Assembly (NCBI GenBank): GCA_016271365.2
Contig: JADMNL010000028.1
Coordinates: forward strand, 55,818,001 to 55,882,000
DNA: 64,000 bases
Direction: 5' to 3'
Origin: Neoceratodus forsteri
Lineage: Eukaryota; Chordata; Ceratodontiformes; Ceratodontidae
Shown here: piece by piece, positions 9,490-21,700 of the stretch
Layout: each line of letters opens with the position of its first letter
Numbering within the stretch: the stretch's first letter is position 1
Position numbers and translations under genes: made by a program
Notes under the pieces: generated by a model
Seen by the model: the letters and a program-made list of their open reading frames with translations, nothing else
Database searches by the model: none
What the model was told of the DNA's origin: nothing

Positions 9490-11800
9490 TTACGTTCACT
9501 TGCGCGCATGCGCAATGATCGTCTTGGGACAGTAGCACACTTTGGAGGTGTGCCTCTCCCATCCAATGCACTGCTCCCTTGAGCAGGCGTGGCAGTCCTG
9601 CACCAATGGGTGTAAGAGCTCTGTATGACAGCGGTGTTCCTCTGCTTCAAAGGAAAGCACTGCTGCTATACAAAGCGCCACCGTCACGCGCTCCCCCCCT
9701 GCGCATCTCACGCCGCCGCCCCAAAAGCTTAAATGTTGTTTGCGGCGAGGGGTGTCCAATCACCCGTCGGCTCCACGGCCCCAAAGCCATCCTGCTGCCA
9801 CGCTGGAGGCCCACCCCAGCGTGGCGGAAACCTCCGCTGTGTTTGCAGATGGGGTGCCCAACTCTCGCCGCCTCGGCCCCCCTGCCAGTAGTTTGCTGAC
9901 ACAGGGTGCCCACTCTCTGTCGGCCCTTGGCCTCCCCACATCTTCTGCCATGCTGGGATCCCACCCCAGTGTGGCAAACATCCATGTCCTGTTTTTCCCT
10001 GTAAAAAAACGGTCCCATGCGATCTCCCAGTCCCCCTCCCACAACCTGCACCCACCCACCATGACCCAGCCTTCCCCACACCCCCCTCACCCCATACTTA
10101 CCTCTGGACTCAAGCAATGATCTTCGGTGGACCAGGAACACGCTCTGCACTCTTTCAAAGGCGCACTCGCGAACTGAGGAAATGCCGTAAGCTATATAAT
10201 GGGCTAGATAGGGGGTTTCAACTTTATTGCATATCTCAGTCATTTTTTGGAATTTTTGCACCAAATTTTCAACATGGGGTTTTTGGGACCCCTTCTCATG
10301 AATGATGTCACTGTCATGGTGTTATTCAGGATCGAAGGGTGATTTCACAGGCACTGTGCAGTCACTGCATGAAATCACCCTTTGGGCTCGAATAACGCCA
10401 TGACAAGACATCATTCATGAGAAGGGTCCAAAACCCTGTAAAAAATTCAAAAACTAAATTACTGTTTTACGATTGTTGCAGTTCCTACTCAGGCTCGTAA
10501 GTTCGCGAATTTTCAATATTTTCACTCCAGATTTTCAACATTGCCAACAGCTGTCATTTTTCACATCTTGCCCAAAACGTGTTGCCGCCCATGTAGCGCA
10601 CAATGGCACAGTCGGTGTGCGAACTCAGTGTGTGGGACACATTAAGAAAATCACAGTGTCACTGTTCATAAGCAGAGATCTTAAAATGGCTATGTTGAAA
10701 ATTTGGCGAAAAAATTCCTACAAATAACTGTTTTACGAGCATGCGTTGTGCAGTTCCTACGCACGCTCGTAAGTTTGCGAATTTCCAATATTTTCACTCC
10801 AGAATTTCAACATTGCCATTTTACCACACATCCTTATGAGCAGTACAGCTGTCATTTTTCACATCCTGCCCAAAATGCCTTTCTGCCCATGTAGTGCACA
10901 ATGGCGCAGTTGGTGTGCGAAATCAATGTATGGAACACAGTAAGAAAATCACAGTGACACTGTTCAATTGCAGAGGTTTTAAAATGGCAATGTTGAAAAT
11001 TTGGTGAAAAAATTCCAATAAATGACTGTTTTACGAGCGTGCGTTTTACAGTTCCCACGCACGCTCGTAGGTTTGCGAATTTTCAATATTTCCACTCAAG
11101 ATTTTCAACATTGGCATTTTACCACACCTCCTCATTAGCAGTATACCTGTCATTTTTCACATCCTGCCCACAACGTGTTTCCGCCCATGTAGCGCACAGT
11201 GGCGCAGTCGGTGTCCGAAATCAATGTATGGGACACATTAAAAAATCACAGTGACACTGATCATGAGCAGAGGTCTTAAAATGGCTCTGTTGAAAATTTG
11301 GTGACAAATTTCATAGAAATGACTGTTTTATGAGTGTTCATTGTGCAGTTCATATGCACGCTCCTAAGTTTGCGAATTTTCAATATTTTCACTCCACATT
11401 TTCAACATTGCCATTTTACCACACCTCTTTATGAGCAGTACAGCTGTCATTTTTCACATCCTGCCCAAAACGTGTTTCCGCCCATGTAGCGCACAATGGC
11501 GCAGTCGGTGTGCAAAATCAATGTATGGCACAGTAAGACAATCACAGTGACACTGTTCATTAGCAGAGGTTTTAAAATGCCAATGTTGACAATTTGGTGA
11601 AAAAATTCCTAACAATGACTGTTTTACCAGCGTGCATTGCACAGTTCCGCACGCGCGCTCCTAGGTTTGCAAATTTTCAATATTTCCACTCCAGATTTTC
11701 AACATTGCCATTTTACCACACTTCCTTATGAGCAGTACAGCTGTCGTTTTTCACATCCTGCCCAAAACATGTTTCCGCCTATGTAGCGCACAATGGGGGT
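9490..11800 (+). mobile_element. Array-bearing repeat family, copy 1
   Basis: The left part (9490-10120) has a TIR-like end containing GGAGGTGTGCCTCTCCC and GCAGGCGTGG, then a GC-rich stretch with CACCCCAGCGTGGCGGAAAC repeated in variants about every 95-140 bases (9813, 9960). The middle has a conserved segment with a microsatellite-free unique core, and the right part is a tandem array of about 296 bp units. The same order, inverted, appears at 17490-19700 and 31130-32850, where GGAGGTGTGG and GCAGGCGTGG occur as reverse complements. No protein domain is visible. Confidence 0.6.
10440..11800 (+). repeat. Tandem array of about 296 bp hairpin-bearing units
   Basis: About four and a half units. 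The phrase ACAGTG(T/A)CACTG(T/A)TCA followed by TTAAAATGGC recurs near 10655, 10950, 11247 and 11543. Each unit holds a short inverted repeat, for example ACGAGCGTGCGTT and ACGCACGCTCGT around 11033-11069. Each also has TTTTCAATATTT(T/C)CACTC. Copies differ by scattered substitutions. Related but more diverged units lie at 17490-18900 and 31140-31900. Confidence 0.8.
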
Positions 11801-12582
11801 AACAAAAAGGTCATGCTGACAATTTATTGTACAAATACCAGCAATCACACAGGGCATTAGGGTAAAGCACCATACATGCCAAACACCACTGCAAATACCT
11901 GCAAGAGAATGTTCGGCATTGACAAATGCTAGTTGTATATAGTGGCACAGTGAGCAGGGGAAACTGATGACCGGGGGATGGGTAGACATTTGGATGCAAT
12001 GGCTTTCGTAGTGGTCAGGTAACCTCAAGAGCCAACTGTACAGTAAGTTGTAGCGATGTTGGCAGTCAGCAACCCATCACTAAGGAACCTGCTACCGCTG
12101 CATACTAAGGGAGGGCAGGAGCATTTCTGAGTGTTCTGCAGACAACAGGAGAGATAATATAATTATTTTCTATACTGATAAGTGAGCCCAGCAGAGATCA
12201 ATGTGTGGTTTCTTGTTGTAGCTGGCAATGAGTTATGGAGTCTTGTTAGGGTAGTATTTCTCGCTAAGCAAGAGAAAAAAATGGCGGTCATTTTCAAATT
12301 GAATGAGTGCTGTCAACCAATGGGCAAGCAGGGTGAGCACAAAGATACCTGAATGGGTGAAGGGACACTTGTGCTGGAACTTTTTAATTGCTGGGCATCT
12401 ATTGAAAGTTAATGTACCCCTTGGCAGGGGTACCAGCCAATCAGAGCCCAGCAAATAAAAAGCCCGTTTTCTAAGACATAGTTAAGCAAGGTTTACAGCA
12501 TACTGATGTCTTGATGGAATTATCAGGTTATAAACAGATTAAAAACACAGGTTAATAGACACTGTCCATGCATTATATAGAG
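11801..12582. other. No gene seen
   Basis: No domain or exon recognised. A CCAATCAGAG box at about 12434 followed by AATAAAAAGCCC resembles LTR promoter spacing, but I cannot define LTR edges. Confidence 0.3.
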
Positions 12583-12746
12583 GATTCTGTATGAGCAGTC
12601 GTACACAACAAGGATATTCTTGTATCAAGAGGTTTTGTTGGTAACAGATGACCTCGAGACCACAACTCGAGAGGTGCTCTGTTAACAAGGGAACCTCGAG
12701 ATACAAGAATATCCTTGTTTGTGTTATGACTGCTCATACACAATCT
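12583..12746. mobile_element. Long hairpin (MITE-like)
   Basis: GATTCTGTATGAGCAGTC at the left pairs with GACTGCTCATACACAATC at the right, and the pairing continues through AACAAGGATATTCTTGTAT to a small loop near CCTCGAGACCACAACTCGAG. About 75-base arms, near-perfect. No coding capacity. Confidence 0.75.
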
Positions 12747-12939
12747 TTTATAGTGTATGGGTAGTCACAGCATAGAAAATCACACAAAACCAGCTAGTGA
12801 AGACAATGGAGAAAAGAAATTTAAACATTTTCTTTTTTTTTAAACTGACACAGTGTGCTGCAGATGTTTCTGCAAGTTCAAGTTTAAAAAAACAACAACT
12901 TCCAGCTTAACTGGATAGAGGAAAGCAACTACTTGGCAG

Positions 12940-13030
12940 TATTCCAAGTTGTTCTGCTGCAGTAGTGACATCATGAATGCAACAGAACAACAAAATGATG
13001 TCACTACTGCAGCAGAACAAGCATATTCCA
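12940..13030. repeat. Short hairpin repeat
   Basis: GTTCTGCTGCAGTAGTGACA at 12951 is mirrored by TGTCACTACTGCAGCAGAAC ending at 13018 with a short loop. The ends TATTCCA and TGGAAT-type sequence extend the arms. Adjacent to the hairpin at 12583-12746; the two may be parts of one older element bounded by TATAGTGTATGG and CCATACACTATA. Confidence 0.6.
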
Positions 13031-13384
13031 GATAACAGCATTCCACCATACACTATACTGTATGTATATACGAACTGACTACTCAGACAACTACATCATA
13101 TGGACCCAGGCATGGGCATCGAGATCTGATATTGATCCGAGTCGTGGCATCAGGTCTAGGTGACACAGTGACACTCACAGTGCCTTTGTGTAGAACCTCA
13201 ACAAATTATGAAGCTTTTGGACACTTCCAGTGACGTCACACGATTGATGGTGGTCTAAAACCAAGCTCTAGCACTTTGGGCAAATAAACCAGTCAAATTC
13301 ACAAAAAATATCACCAACAGCTTAATCTGGTTCAAAGTCAGTTGGCATTCATCTGTATCCTCCTCCCCTGGGTCATGCAGAACT

Positions 13385-13440
13385 TGTCTGGTGCACTTAC
13401 CTGGTAAACAAAAGCTAAATAAATAAAGAAATAATTAAAT
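13385..13440 (+). mobile_element. LINE 3' tail (L2/Rex-like)
   Basis: CTTACCTGGTAAACAAAAGC followed by TAAATAAATAAAG resembles the loop-plus-short-repeat 3' tails of L2/Rex-type LINEs, as also at 33100-33160. No coding part remains. Confidence 0.35.
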
Positions 13441-13508
13441 CCTTCGCCATCATGTGCGTTCTTCCTCCTTTTCTTGGCAAATATATTTTGTAAGGGTGCT
13501 ATAAGAAT

Positions 13509-14660
13509 GGGGCATATGAAAAAAAGGCCTCCTGCGGCAGATAGAAGCCAATCCGAGAGAGAGAGACAATTCGAGGCCTACTAGTCCATAGCTTTCCTGA
13601 TTCTCCTTAGCTACGACCTCGGGAGAGGAATCAGACAGTTCGGGGTCTGACACTGCATCTACATTCACTAAAGCTGATGGGCATAGGATGTTAAAAATAC
13701 TTTACCGCATTGATGCCAGGATCTCGGGAATACAAAAGAACTTTAAAAAACTAGAATCCTGAACATCAGCAGCAGAAACTCATCTGAAAGGCCTGCAAGC
13801 TGAACACATGACCTTTGGCAGATCCCTTGCTTACCTTCATAGAAGGGAGAGAGAATTAACATTGCGGGCATAAGATGCAGACGCAAGAGCCCATCGTAAC
13901 AATATTCAGATTTTTGGCATCTCAGAGAGGTCAGAACCACCTAGCATGGAGGACTTTATCGACTCTTGGCTGAAATCAGAGCTAGATCTGGGGGAAGACT
14001 TTAAGCTGGAAATTGAGTGTGCGCATCACGCCATTGCACTAAAGCCAAAACACAGTGCACCCCCAGGTCAGTCAGAGTTAAATTCCTGAGGCACACGACA
14101 CCAATAACAAAAAAAAAAACCCAAGCTGGCATGGGCTAAGCGTGACCTTAATTTGGATGGTCAAAAAATATACATCGACAGGACTTTCCACCCCTAATGT
14201 TGGCAAAATGGAAAAGAATCTTGCTGGTAGTGAAGGCCCCGAGACAGAAGGGATGCAAGGCATATCTGAGATATCCCACGAGGTTGTGGGTGCAAGACAA
14301 GGAGGGGGTAAAAGTTTTTGATTCACTCCTGATGGCTACCTCCTACCTTACTACCCTGGGGATCCCCATTCTGGATACAAAAGAGGAACAAGCAGAGCAG
14401 CAGATTGAACAGCTACTGTGGTCAGTTGCACCAGGATCACAGAAGCAGACAGGGAAGCAAAGAGAGGCTTTGCTACTCCTCCATGCGGACATGTCTAGAT
14501 GGCTCCAATCTAAGAAGACTTTAAGATCTCTGTTGGCCTACAGATCAACCTTCATTTGTGGATGTCCTTGGGGAAGCTTATGCCCTCGCCCAGGGCAGCG
14601 AGGGGGGGGGAGCGACTTAGGACTCTCAGGATATGTGTCCTCTGACAACCTGCTTTGATA
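13509..14660 (+). pseudogene. L1/Tx1-type LINE ORF1 remnant
   Basis: ORF1p of L1-clade LINEs is an RNA-binding chaperone with coiled coil, RRM and C-terminal domain. A clear block around 13890-14080 reads NNIQIFGISERSEPPSMEDF followed by an SWLKSELDLG segment and an AHHAIALKPKH segment, which match the RNNIRI(F/V)G...FI..WL...L...E.AHR pattern of the RRM. After a stop near 14088 a second frame (14197-14400) gives AYLRYPTRLWVQDKEG, the C-terminal-domain pattern. The N-terminus may start near 13515 (MGHMKKRPPAADRSQ). Several frameshifts and stops. No ORF2 follows. Confidence 0.7.
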
Positions 14661-15050
14661 TGCTGGACAGTTTAAACAGAATTATTCAGCTACCTTTTGG
14701 TCTTGCATGCTGTAACACTTTCTGTGTGTTGAACAAGTTCACTCTTTTTATTTTAGGTGGTGGTTTCCAGTGGGACTGTTTTGCAGGGGAACTGTATCAG
14801 GGTCCAGCTGTGTATACCTTCCCCCAGAAACTCTTCCCACTTTTCGATTTGCAAGGAACTGGACATGAGATAAGCCATTTCTTATTTATTTTTTCTTTCT
14901 TTTGTTTCCTTGTTATTTTGTTTTTATGCCTTCTAACCTTGAATTATTAATGCTGCTGAGACTGAGGTATTATTTGCATTGCCAAACTCAGATGGATATG
15001 TGATGTTTTAAAAGGCTACGGAGTACCCTCCACGCATCATTCACAAACTT
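14661..15050. other. No gene seen
   Basis: T-rich plus-strand sequence after the ORF1 remnant. Nothing recognised. Confidence 0.3.
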
Positions 15051-16521
15051 GATGTAACCCCCTTGTTCCCCGGGGTTGCTAGAATCCCACTTAGAATCAG
15101 TGGCAATCAGGGAAAGGCAGCTTGTGAGATGCCAGTTAAATGGGTTTCTCATTGTCTCCCTCTGTTTTCAGTTTCTGCTGCGCTGGAGTGATGATATCAC
15201 CTTAGAATTCTCGCAGCAGCATAAGCCACAATGGAATGCCAGCTGCAGGGGTTAGCAGTAGAACGTTGGGAGATTCAAGTCAGTCTGTGTGGAGACTCAG
15301 GAGAGGGAGGAGTGCTGCAGTGTGCGGCACCTCGGACCTAGCTCTGAGAGAGAGAGAGAGAGAGAAAGTGGGAGCTACCTAAGGAAGAAAGGGTAGCATG
15401 TTCTCACCCTAGAGAGGAACACAGGAGATCTGTAGAAGGAAGTAGTGGAGACCATGCCTGGAAGTTGTTCCAATGCCCTGTCCCTGCAGGGATGGGGAGA
15501 ATTCCAGGATTCTGGGGCAATCCCCTGGTCCAGCCTGGAGAGGTTGAAGCTGCCTAGAGTCATTTTATTCTGTGAGTACCAGAGACTGTGTTGTGGGAAA
15601 AAGCCCTGGGGTACCTTCATACCGTGGTGAGTTCTTCTCTGACAAAGAGACTTTCTTCACCGAGACAGTATTTTGAGTAAAAGTATCTGCCGACTGTGGG
15701 GTCAAAGAGAGACTAGCTAAGTACAGAACTTTTAGACTGTGTATGACTTAGAAGCATCTGCAATAGTGGGGGTCTAGGATAAAGACATAGCCACATACAG
15801 AGCTTTTAAAGTCAGGACACCTCCAGTGAAAAGTAGAATGTTAAATGTGAAAAACATTTCAAGAGAGCATCTACAAACAGTGTTTCAGAGAAAGGTGTTG
15901 TAACTAAATGAATGGCCGAGTATAGATTTGAAAGCAAAAGGTGGGAGACCCCCCCATCTGGAGAAACCAGGTTTACCTCTCCAGGTTCACTTTGGGTACC
16001 TATGTTTTCTCTCGGTGCATTTGGCCAATGCCTGAGGAAAGCACCCAGATGTGGGATTTTTGATTTCCCTGAGAGCCAGAATGTGCTTGTGGGTGGTTTA
16101 GGGAGCCACTATCAACCTCCATGTCATATGGAAAAGTGTCCTAGTACTGGCCGGGGTGCCAAGTCAAAGGAAAGAAGAGAAGTGTACCAGTTTGGGCCGT
16201 GTGTGCCCAGATCCATTCAGAACCTGAGGGTTCATTGTGAGGAAGTGTGCTCTGTACCTCTGTAATCTGCATTACCAGTGAGAGTAGCCCTGTGGGGGGT
16301 CCATCTGTGCTTTGTTATTCTCTGTGTTATGTGAATAAAAGCCTCAGTCTAGAATCCCAACCTGGTTTGGACATTACAGTTATTGCTTCCAGTGTCTGGA
16401 TTTACTTGGGTGCCACTGACCAGGAGTACAAACCTAGCACAATGCTGAGCAGTTGTTTTCTCTGAGGGACTCAGGTTGATGGCCATGCTAAATGGTCCCC
16501 CCAGGTGTGAGCCAGGTAGTT
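15051..16521 (+). repeat. Possible LTR
   Basis: The right end reads GTAGTTGTCACA followed by CTTGGTTTGCCTGTC, resembling an LTR 3' end and primer site. A polyadenylation-type AATAAAAGCCTCAGTC lies at 16334. A candidate left end is TGTAACCCCCTTG at 15053. Length would be about 1.47 kb, and no partner LTR is in the window. Open stretches inside (15912-16265) match nothing I recognise. Low confidence. Confidence 0.3.
15345..15366. repeat. (GA)n microsatellite
   Basis: About eleven GA dinucleotides in a row. Confidence 0.9.
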
Positions 16522-17489
16522 GTCACACTTGGTTTGCCTGTCTGAAGGATGGCAGGCTCAGAAGTAGAAGTAATGGGTCCAACAGAGTTTTGCAAGATAT
16601 CGGTATGTGGCTACCCCACCCCTCTCGGTGGTGCCTAGATGTGGGAGGAGCAGCCCTGATGGTAGGGAAAAGGGGGACCGGTGGGGGGAGGTTACATTTA
16701 ACTTGCTGATTAAGGTTTTTTTCTCCTTTTCTTCACCTTCTGAACTTGTTGGACTGGGGCATGTTTGTAGATCTCTAGGGATACCTTGAGGTCGTTAAGA
16801 AATGTGTTACACTGGGGGCAATAATCTGAATGGCTTATTAAATTTCAGTGTTGAGGTTTGTGAAACCTGTTTACGCATTGAGACTAGGTTAAAGTTCAAA
16901 ATATGCTTACCCTTTCAGGACCGGGAGGCAGTGGGGCAGTTTCTCTGCACCCCTAATATTCTTATCTTTGAATTACTTTTGCTCAGCACCTTAAACAAAG
17001 GCCTACTTGGGGCTGGCAGGGGGGTGTTGAAGATCTTTTCTCTTTGTTGATTTTTCACTCCCCCATTCCTTGTTTATGTAATAGGGTGGCTACCACACTT
17101 TGTTACGGTATGTTTATATTGTGATTCATGCCAGAGGTGCTTTGCTTAGACCATTGTCCTAACCAGAAGTTAAAAATTAGGAGAGGGTCTGTGCTCCTGG
17201 GTTAACTGGGCGCTCATCCCCTAGTGTGTTGTTGTGCTTTCCTCCTACATCTCTAGGGCCTTGTGCTTCTAGACCTCTGAGGCACTTCCATTCCTAGCTT
17301 CAGGATCTAAGCTCTGCCTTGAGCTTCCAGGTACCTAGTGAAGTAACTAGCACCTTTGTTTTCATTTGGGACCCATGTGGGGGTGGAATGGCATAAGCAT
17401 TACAGCCAACAATCCAAAGTCACACCCTGATGCCTGTCAGTCTCTACAGGGTGGGACGCTATGGTTAGAAACCCTAACGCCCTGGCCGT
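16522..17489. other. No gene seen
   Basis: G/T-rich sequence that could be the internal part of an old LTR element, if the preceding LTR is real. No RT, integrase or gag motif was recognised. Confidence 0.3.
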
Positions 17490-19700
17490 TTGTTGGTATT
17501 TGCACACCATATTTTCAACATGAGCTTTTTGTGACCACACCTCATGAAAGCATTTGTGATCTACGCTCATGAACTGTGGCACTGTGATTTTGTTAATCTG
17601 TCCGGACGTTGATTTCTCATAGTGACCACGCCATTCTGCGCCAGATGTGCGAAAACATTTTGGGTAGCATGTGAAAAATGGTGGCTATACCATTTACAAT
17701 GTGGTGTGAAGAAATGGCAATGTTGAAAATCTGGAGTGAAAATATTAAACATTCTTGTAGTTACAAGCGTGTGTGGAAACTGCACAATGCACGCTTGTAA
17801 AACAGTCATTTTGTGGAATTCTTTCACCAAATTTGCAACATAGGCATTTTAGGACTTCTGCTCATGGTAACCCTTGAAGTGGGTGCATGAAGAAGGGTGC
17901 CGTCCATAACGGTGACACCTTCCTTGTGCAATCCTCTCATGGCCACCAACAGGTAGAGCGACTGGATGAGGGGGTGGGCGAACTAGGCAACAGGATGTCA
18001 CTATATGTATGCGTGCGGGGGTGGGTGAGAGCGAGCACGGTGAGCGTGTGTTGGGAGTGGAGAGGCTGTAGGAGGTGGCGCTGTGGTCATCGGTCGAGCT
18101 GCGGCGTGGCATCAGGGATTGGGCAATGGCTGAGGTGGCTGAGGTACTGGGTTCAGGTCCAGGCACTGGTGTGATTTTTATTGTACCCGGGCCAAACTTT
18201 ATTATTTTTACTACTTTCACCCCTCCGACATGCACCCCCCTGGAGTTGAGAATCCTTAAGTAGGGTGGTGCGGGAAGAGAAGCCCCCCACGAGGGGTGGG
18301 TGGGGGTGCAGACCCCCCACAGAAAGTAGTAAAATATGTCCTGGCGCTGTTGTGCTGGTGCTCCAGGGTTGTCAGAGTGCCAAAAATGTGTTCGGCACTC
18401 TGACTGAGCAATCGCCATTATTTCATAGACCCTCTGCTCATGAACAGTGTCACAGCGATTTTCTTAATTTGTCCCGAACATTGTTTTCCAACAGCGACCG
18501 TGCCATTGTATGCCAGATGTGCGAAAACACATTTGGGGCAGGATGTAAAAAATGACAGCTGTACTATTCATAAGGAGGTGTGTAAAAATGGCAATGTTGA
18601 AAATCTGGAGTGAAAATATAAAAAAATGTCAAAGTTACGAGCGTGCATGGAAATTACGCAATGCACATTCATAACACAGTTATTTTTGGGAATTTTTTCA
18701 CCAATTGCAACATAGGTGTTTTGGAAGCCCATGTCATGAACAGTGACACTGTCATTTCGTTAATTGGTCCTGAAAGATGATTCCTTGCAGTGACCACAAA
18801 ATCACCTTTCCGGATTGAATAATGAAATGGCAGTAACTGAGTTCATGAGGTGGGTCCCAGGAACCCCATGTTGAAAATTTGGAGCCAGAAGTCACAAAAA
18901 TGGCTGAGATATCCACTGAAGTTGAACCCCCACCCCATTATGCAGCTTACCACAGTTTGCGGTCGGCTTTGAAGAGTACAGAGATATTCCCGCTCCACCG
19001 AAGATTATTGCGCTGGGCTTCGGAGGTAAGTATGGGGTGATGGGGTGTGGGAAGGTGGTGTATGCAGAGGGTCAGTGCGGTTTGCGGAAGGGGTGCCACA
19101 GACAGCGAGGGACAGTTTTCTTATTTACAGGTAAAAATAAAAAAAATACTTCCGGGAAAGGTTTTCTTTTTCTCAGGTACATACATTGGGGACACTGGGA
19201 TGGGCTTCCAGTGTGCCACCAGTGTTTTTTGGGGACAGAGGACTGAAACCGATGGGGATTGGGCCCCTCATTGGCAAAGAAAGCACGTCTGTGTTTCAAG
19301 GGGGTGTGTGATGCTGCAATGGATTGGGCACCCCCCTCAGGAGAAACAGGGAACATTATGCCAACGGGGACTGGGCTCCCCCGTTGGCAAATGAACTGGG
19401 GAAGGGGCATGCCGGCTGGGGAATTGGGCACCCTCAACATCAAGTTTGTAGGGACTGTGAGAGGCGGACAGTGGGAACTGCCACCATGTTTATCTAAATG
19501 TTTCACCAGGGGCATGTAATGGAGGCATGTAAGATCTGCTGCTGCAGTGACAAGCCTGTCTGTCATTGCAGCGGCTGATTTCTTTCAAGTTGATTGCACG
19601 CTTCTGAACTGCTGTTATAGACAGCATGCTCATTCATTGGTGCCACTGAGACCAGCCCAAAAAATCAGTGGTGCCACTGACCACAACATGGCTGCACCTC
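17490..19700 (-). mobile_element. Array-bearing repeat family, copy 2 (inverted)
   Basis: Diverged roughly 300 bp units with TTGAAAATCTGGAGTGAAAAT and AATGGCAATGTTGAAAATC at about 17690 and 18580 are the reverse complement of the units at 10440-11800. They are followed by a conserved core with GAAGATTATTGCGCTGGGC near 19000, a GC-rich stretch with GGGATTGGGC repeats (19255, 19320, 19365, 19425) and a terminal segment with CTGCTGTTATAGACAGC (19610), shared with CTGCTGTCATAGACAGC at 32699. Orientation is opposite to copy 1. Within it, 17880-18420 is a GC-rich insert not seen in the other copies. Confidence 0.55.
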
Positions 19701-20289
19701 CACAACCTGCTACTCCAGCAAACTGTCACAAAATGTTGCTTACGCTGTGTGCTCAAGACTGCATAAAAAAATCAATAACAAAATAAAGCAGAAGGTGTGT
19801 AGCCTCATGTCTGTGGGCAGGCAGGATATAAATGGGGACAAGAATGCCCTGGGGTGTGGCAACACTGTGTCCCAGTACCCACCAACAGGTGCCTGTCTCC
19901 ACACTGGATCTTAATGGGGGTATATAAGAGGCTTACTGTGGGGTGAAGCTGCAGGGTTGGTTGTCCACAAGAATGTGGCAATCAGAATGAACCTGAAGGA
20001 TCACTGGTCAGCCCCAGTATGGTAGATTAGTTTCCAACTGAGGTACGCAGCCTCTGGGTTCAGGGAATAAATACAGACTTTAGAAAATGGGATAGAAATC
20101 AAAACCACAGTGTTAAAAACAAGTGTGAGAGGGTGCATAAGAAAAGAAATAAAGAAAATCCCAGCATTGATGGAGCAGTATCACTGGTTACATTACACAA
20201 CACTGCGAGGTTACAGAAATTTGAACTTCAAAAATAAATGCCATTAAAAACATCCTGTCTACCACTGCATCTCCTGTGTGGTAGAGTTG
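19701..20289. other. No gene seen
   Basis: Nothing recognised. The stretch contains AATAAAATAAAGC-type A-rich sequence near 19780. Confidence 0.3.
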
Positions 20290-20679
20290 CATAAATACCT
20301 TTTTCCAAATACTCAACCGAATATTCAGAATTCAGCAGCTAAATATTTGGATATTCAGTATTCGGATATTCAGGAACTGTGCTTCAACAACAGAAACAGA
20401 AACTTACAAAAAACACCCTTTCCTCACCCTTCTTGAGCTCACTGCAAACCCCGGCCATTAAACATTTACCCTCATCCTCCCACCTGTAATCTGCACCCAG
20501 TGCCACCTTCCTCCCCAGTACCCAAGCAACGTGCATAAAATTACGAAATTCACTATATTATTTTTCCTCCCATGGTGAACGACTGACACAACCAGCTTAT
20601 TTCCATGGTCAAGCCATCATGTTGTGCAACAAAAAGAGCTTGTTTGTGCTATGTGTACAGTAAGTATTTCACAAACTCC

Positions 20680-20940
20680 CATTTATTTATTGGAATCTCG
20701 GATAACACCTTTGAGCTAAAAGCTTGTTTACAAAGGTTCCACATCGTAAGGCAATAGACAAGGTACATAGACTTTACAAAACAGATAGGGGGTATATACA
20801 GCATGCAAGTACATTATGGTACATACAGATATGGATTCAAGCAAGTACAGCTAAAATACATCAGATAGGAGAGGTCAACTTTATTACAACAGTACTAAGT
20901 GCATACCTAAGCTGAACAAGCAATTTATAGTGGTAGCTGA
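20680..20940. repeat. LINE 3'-UTR-like repeat
   Basis: TTTATTTATTGGAATCTCGG followed by ACACCTTTGAGC and a CA/GTACA-rich run resembles 3' regions of minus-strand LINEs in amphibian and reptile genomes. This rests on pattern resemblance only. Confidence 0.3.
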
Positions 20941-21134
20941 ACTTTAGAGTGTGCAGGTAGAGTTATGGAGGGTCAGAAGTGGTGGTGACCAAAGGAGTGG
21001 GAGGACAGAATAAATGAGAGCAGGAGGAGGGTGGGGGCAGAGACAAAGAGGGTGACAGAATAAGGGAGTTGAGTAGTCAGAGGGGTGGGATAGGAATCTA
21101 CCCAGGCTTATGTAAGTAAGTGATAGGGCATAGA

Positions 21135-21700
21135 AGAAAAAATTTACTCACCTTAGTAATTATATTTCTTCTAATGGAGTCTTGCTGTATTCCGACAATT
21201 GCAGTGATTCCCAACCTTTGAACTGCCCCGGAGAACAAAGAGTTAACTTTCTATGCAGGGCATAGAATGCTGAGCTTGAGCTTGGTTGAAGTCTCTGTCT
21301 GGAGTGTTTTGAACTTAAACCATCAGATTCTTACGAGCCCAATGAAACTAAAAATTCCATGTGGAAACTGTAAAAATTATTACTAGCCAACAGGCTGAAA
21401 AAAGTTTTGGATTCCCAAGGAAGACTCAAGTCAGGAAACTCAAAACCCAAAGTACTAAAAATAACAATAATAAATAAGCACCCAAACAAAAAGGAAGAGG
21501 GTGAAAGCAAAAAAACACCCCTGGGGTGCAACACTGCATCTGCCCACCCACTTCCCAAAATCAGGTTCTGAAAGGGGAGGCAGGGAGGAAGGTCAGAATA
21601 CAGCAAGACTCCATTAGAAGAAATATAATAATTAAGGTGAGTAATTTTTTCTTCAAACAACATGAAGTCTTGCTGTATTCTGACAATTGCAGTCTGCCAA
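21135..21700. repeat. DIRS-like terminal and internal complementary repeats
   Basis: TTCTTCTAATGGAGTCTTGC at 21168 is mirrored by GCAAGACTCCATTAGAAGAA at 21603, and the pairing continues through the flanking AATTA...AGGTGAGTAA. A direct partial copy, AGTCTTGCTGTATTCTGAC, follows at 21666, against AGTCTTGCTGTATTCCGAC at 21178. Having both inverted and direct copies at one end is the split-repeat arrangement expected of DIRS elements. Confidence 0.65.

Noticed and set aside
17887..18418. Open frames on both strands in GC-rich DNA
   Set aside because: Overlapping long frames on opposite strands come from GC-rich composition inside a repeat copy.
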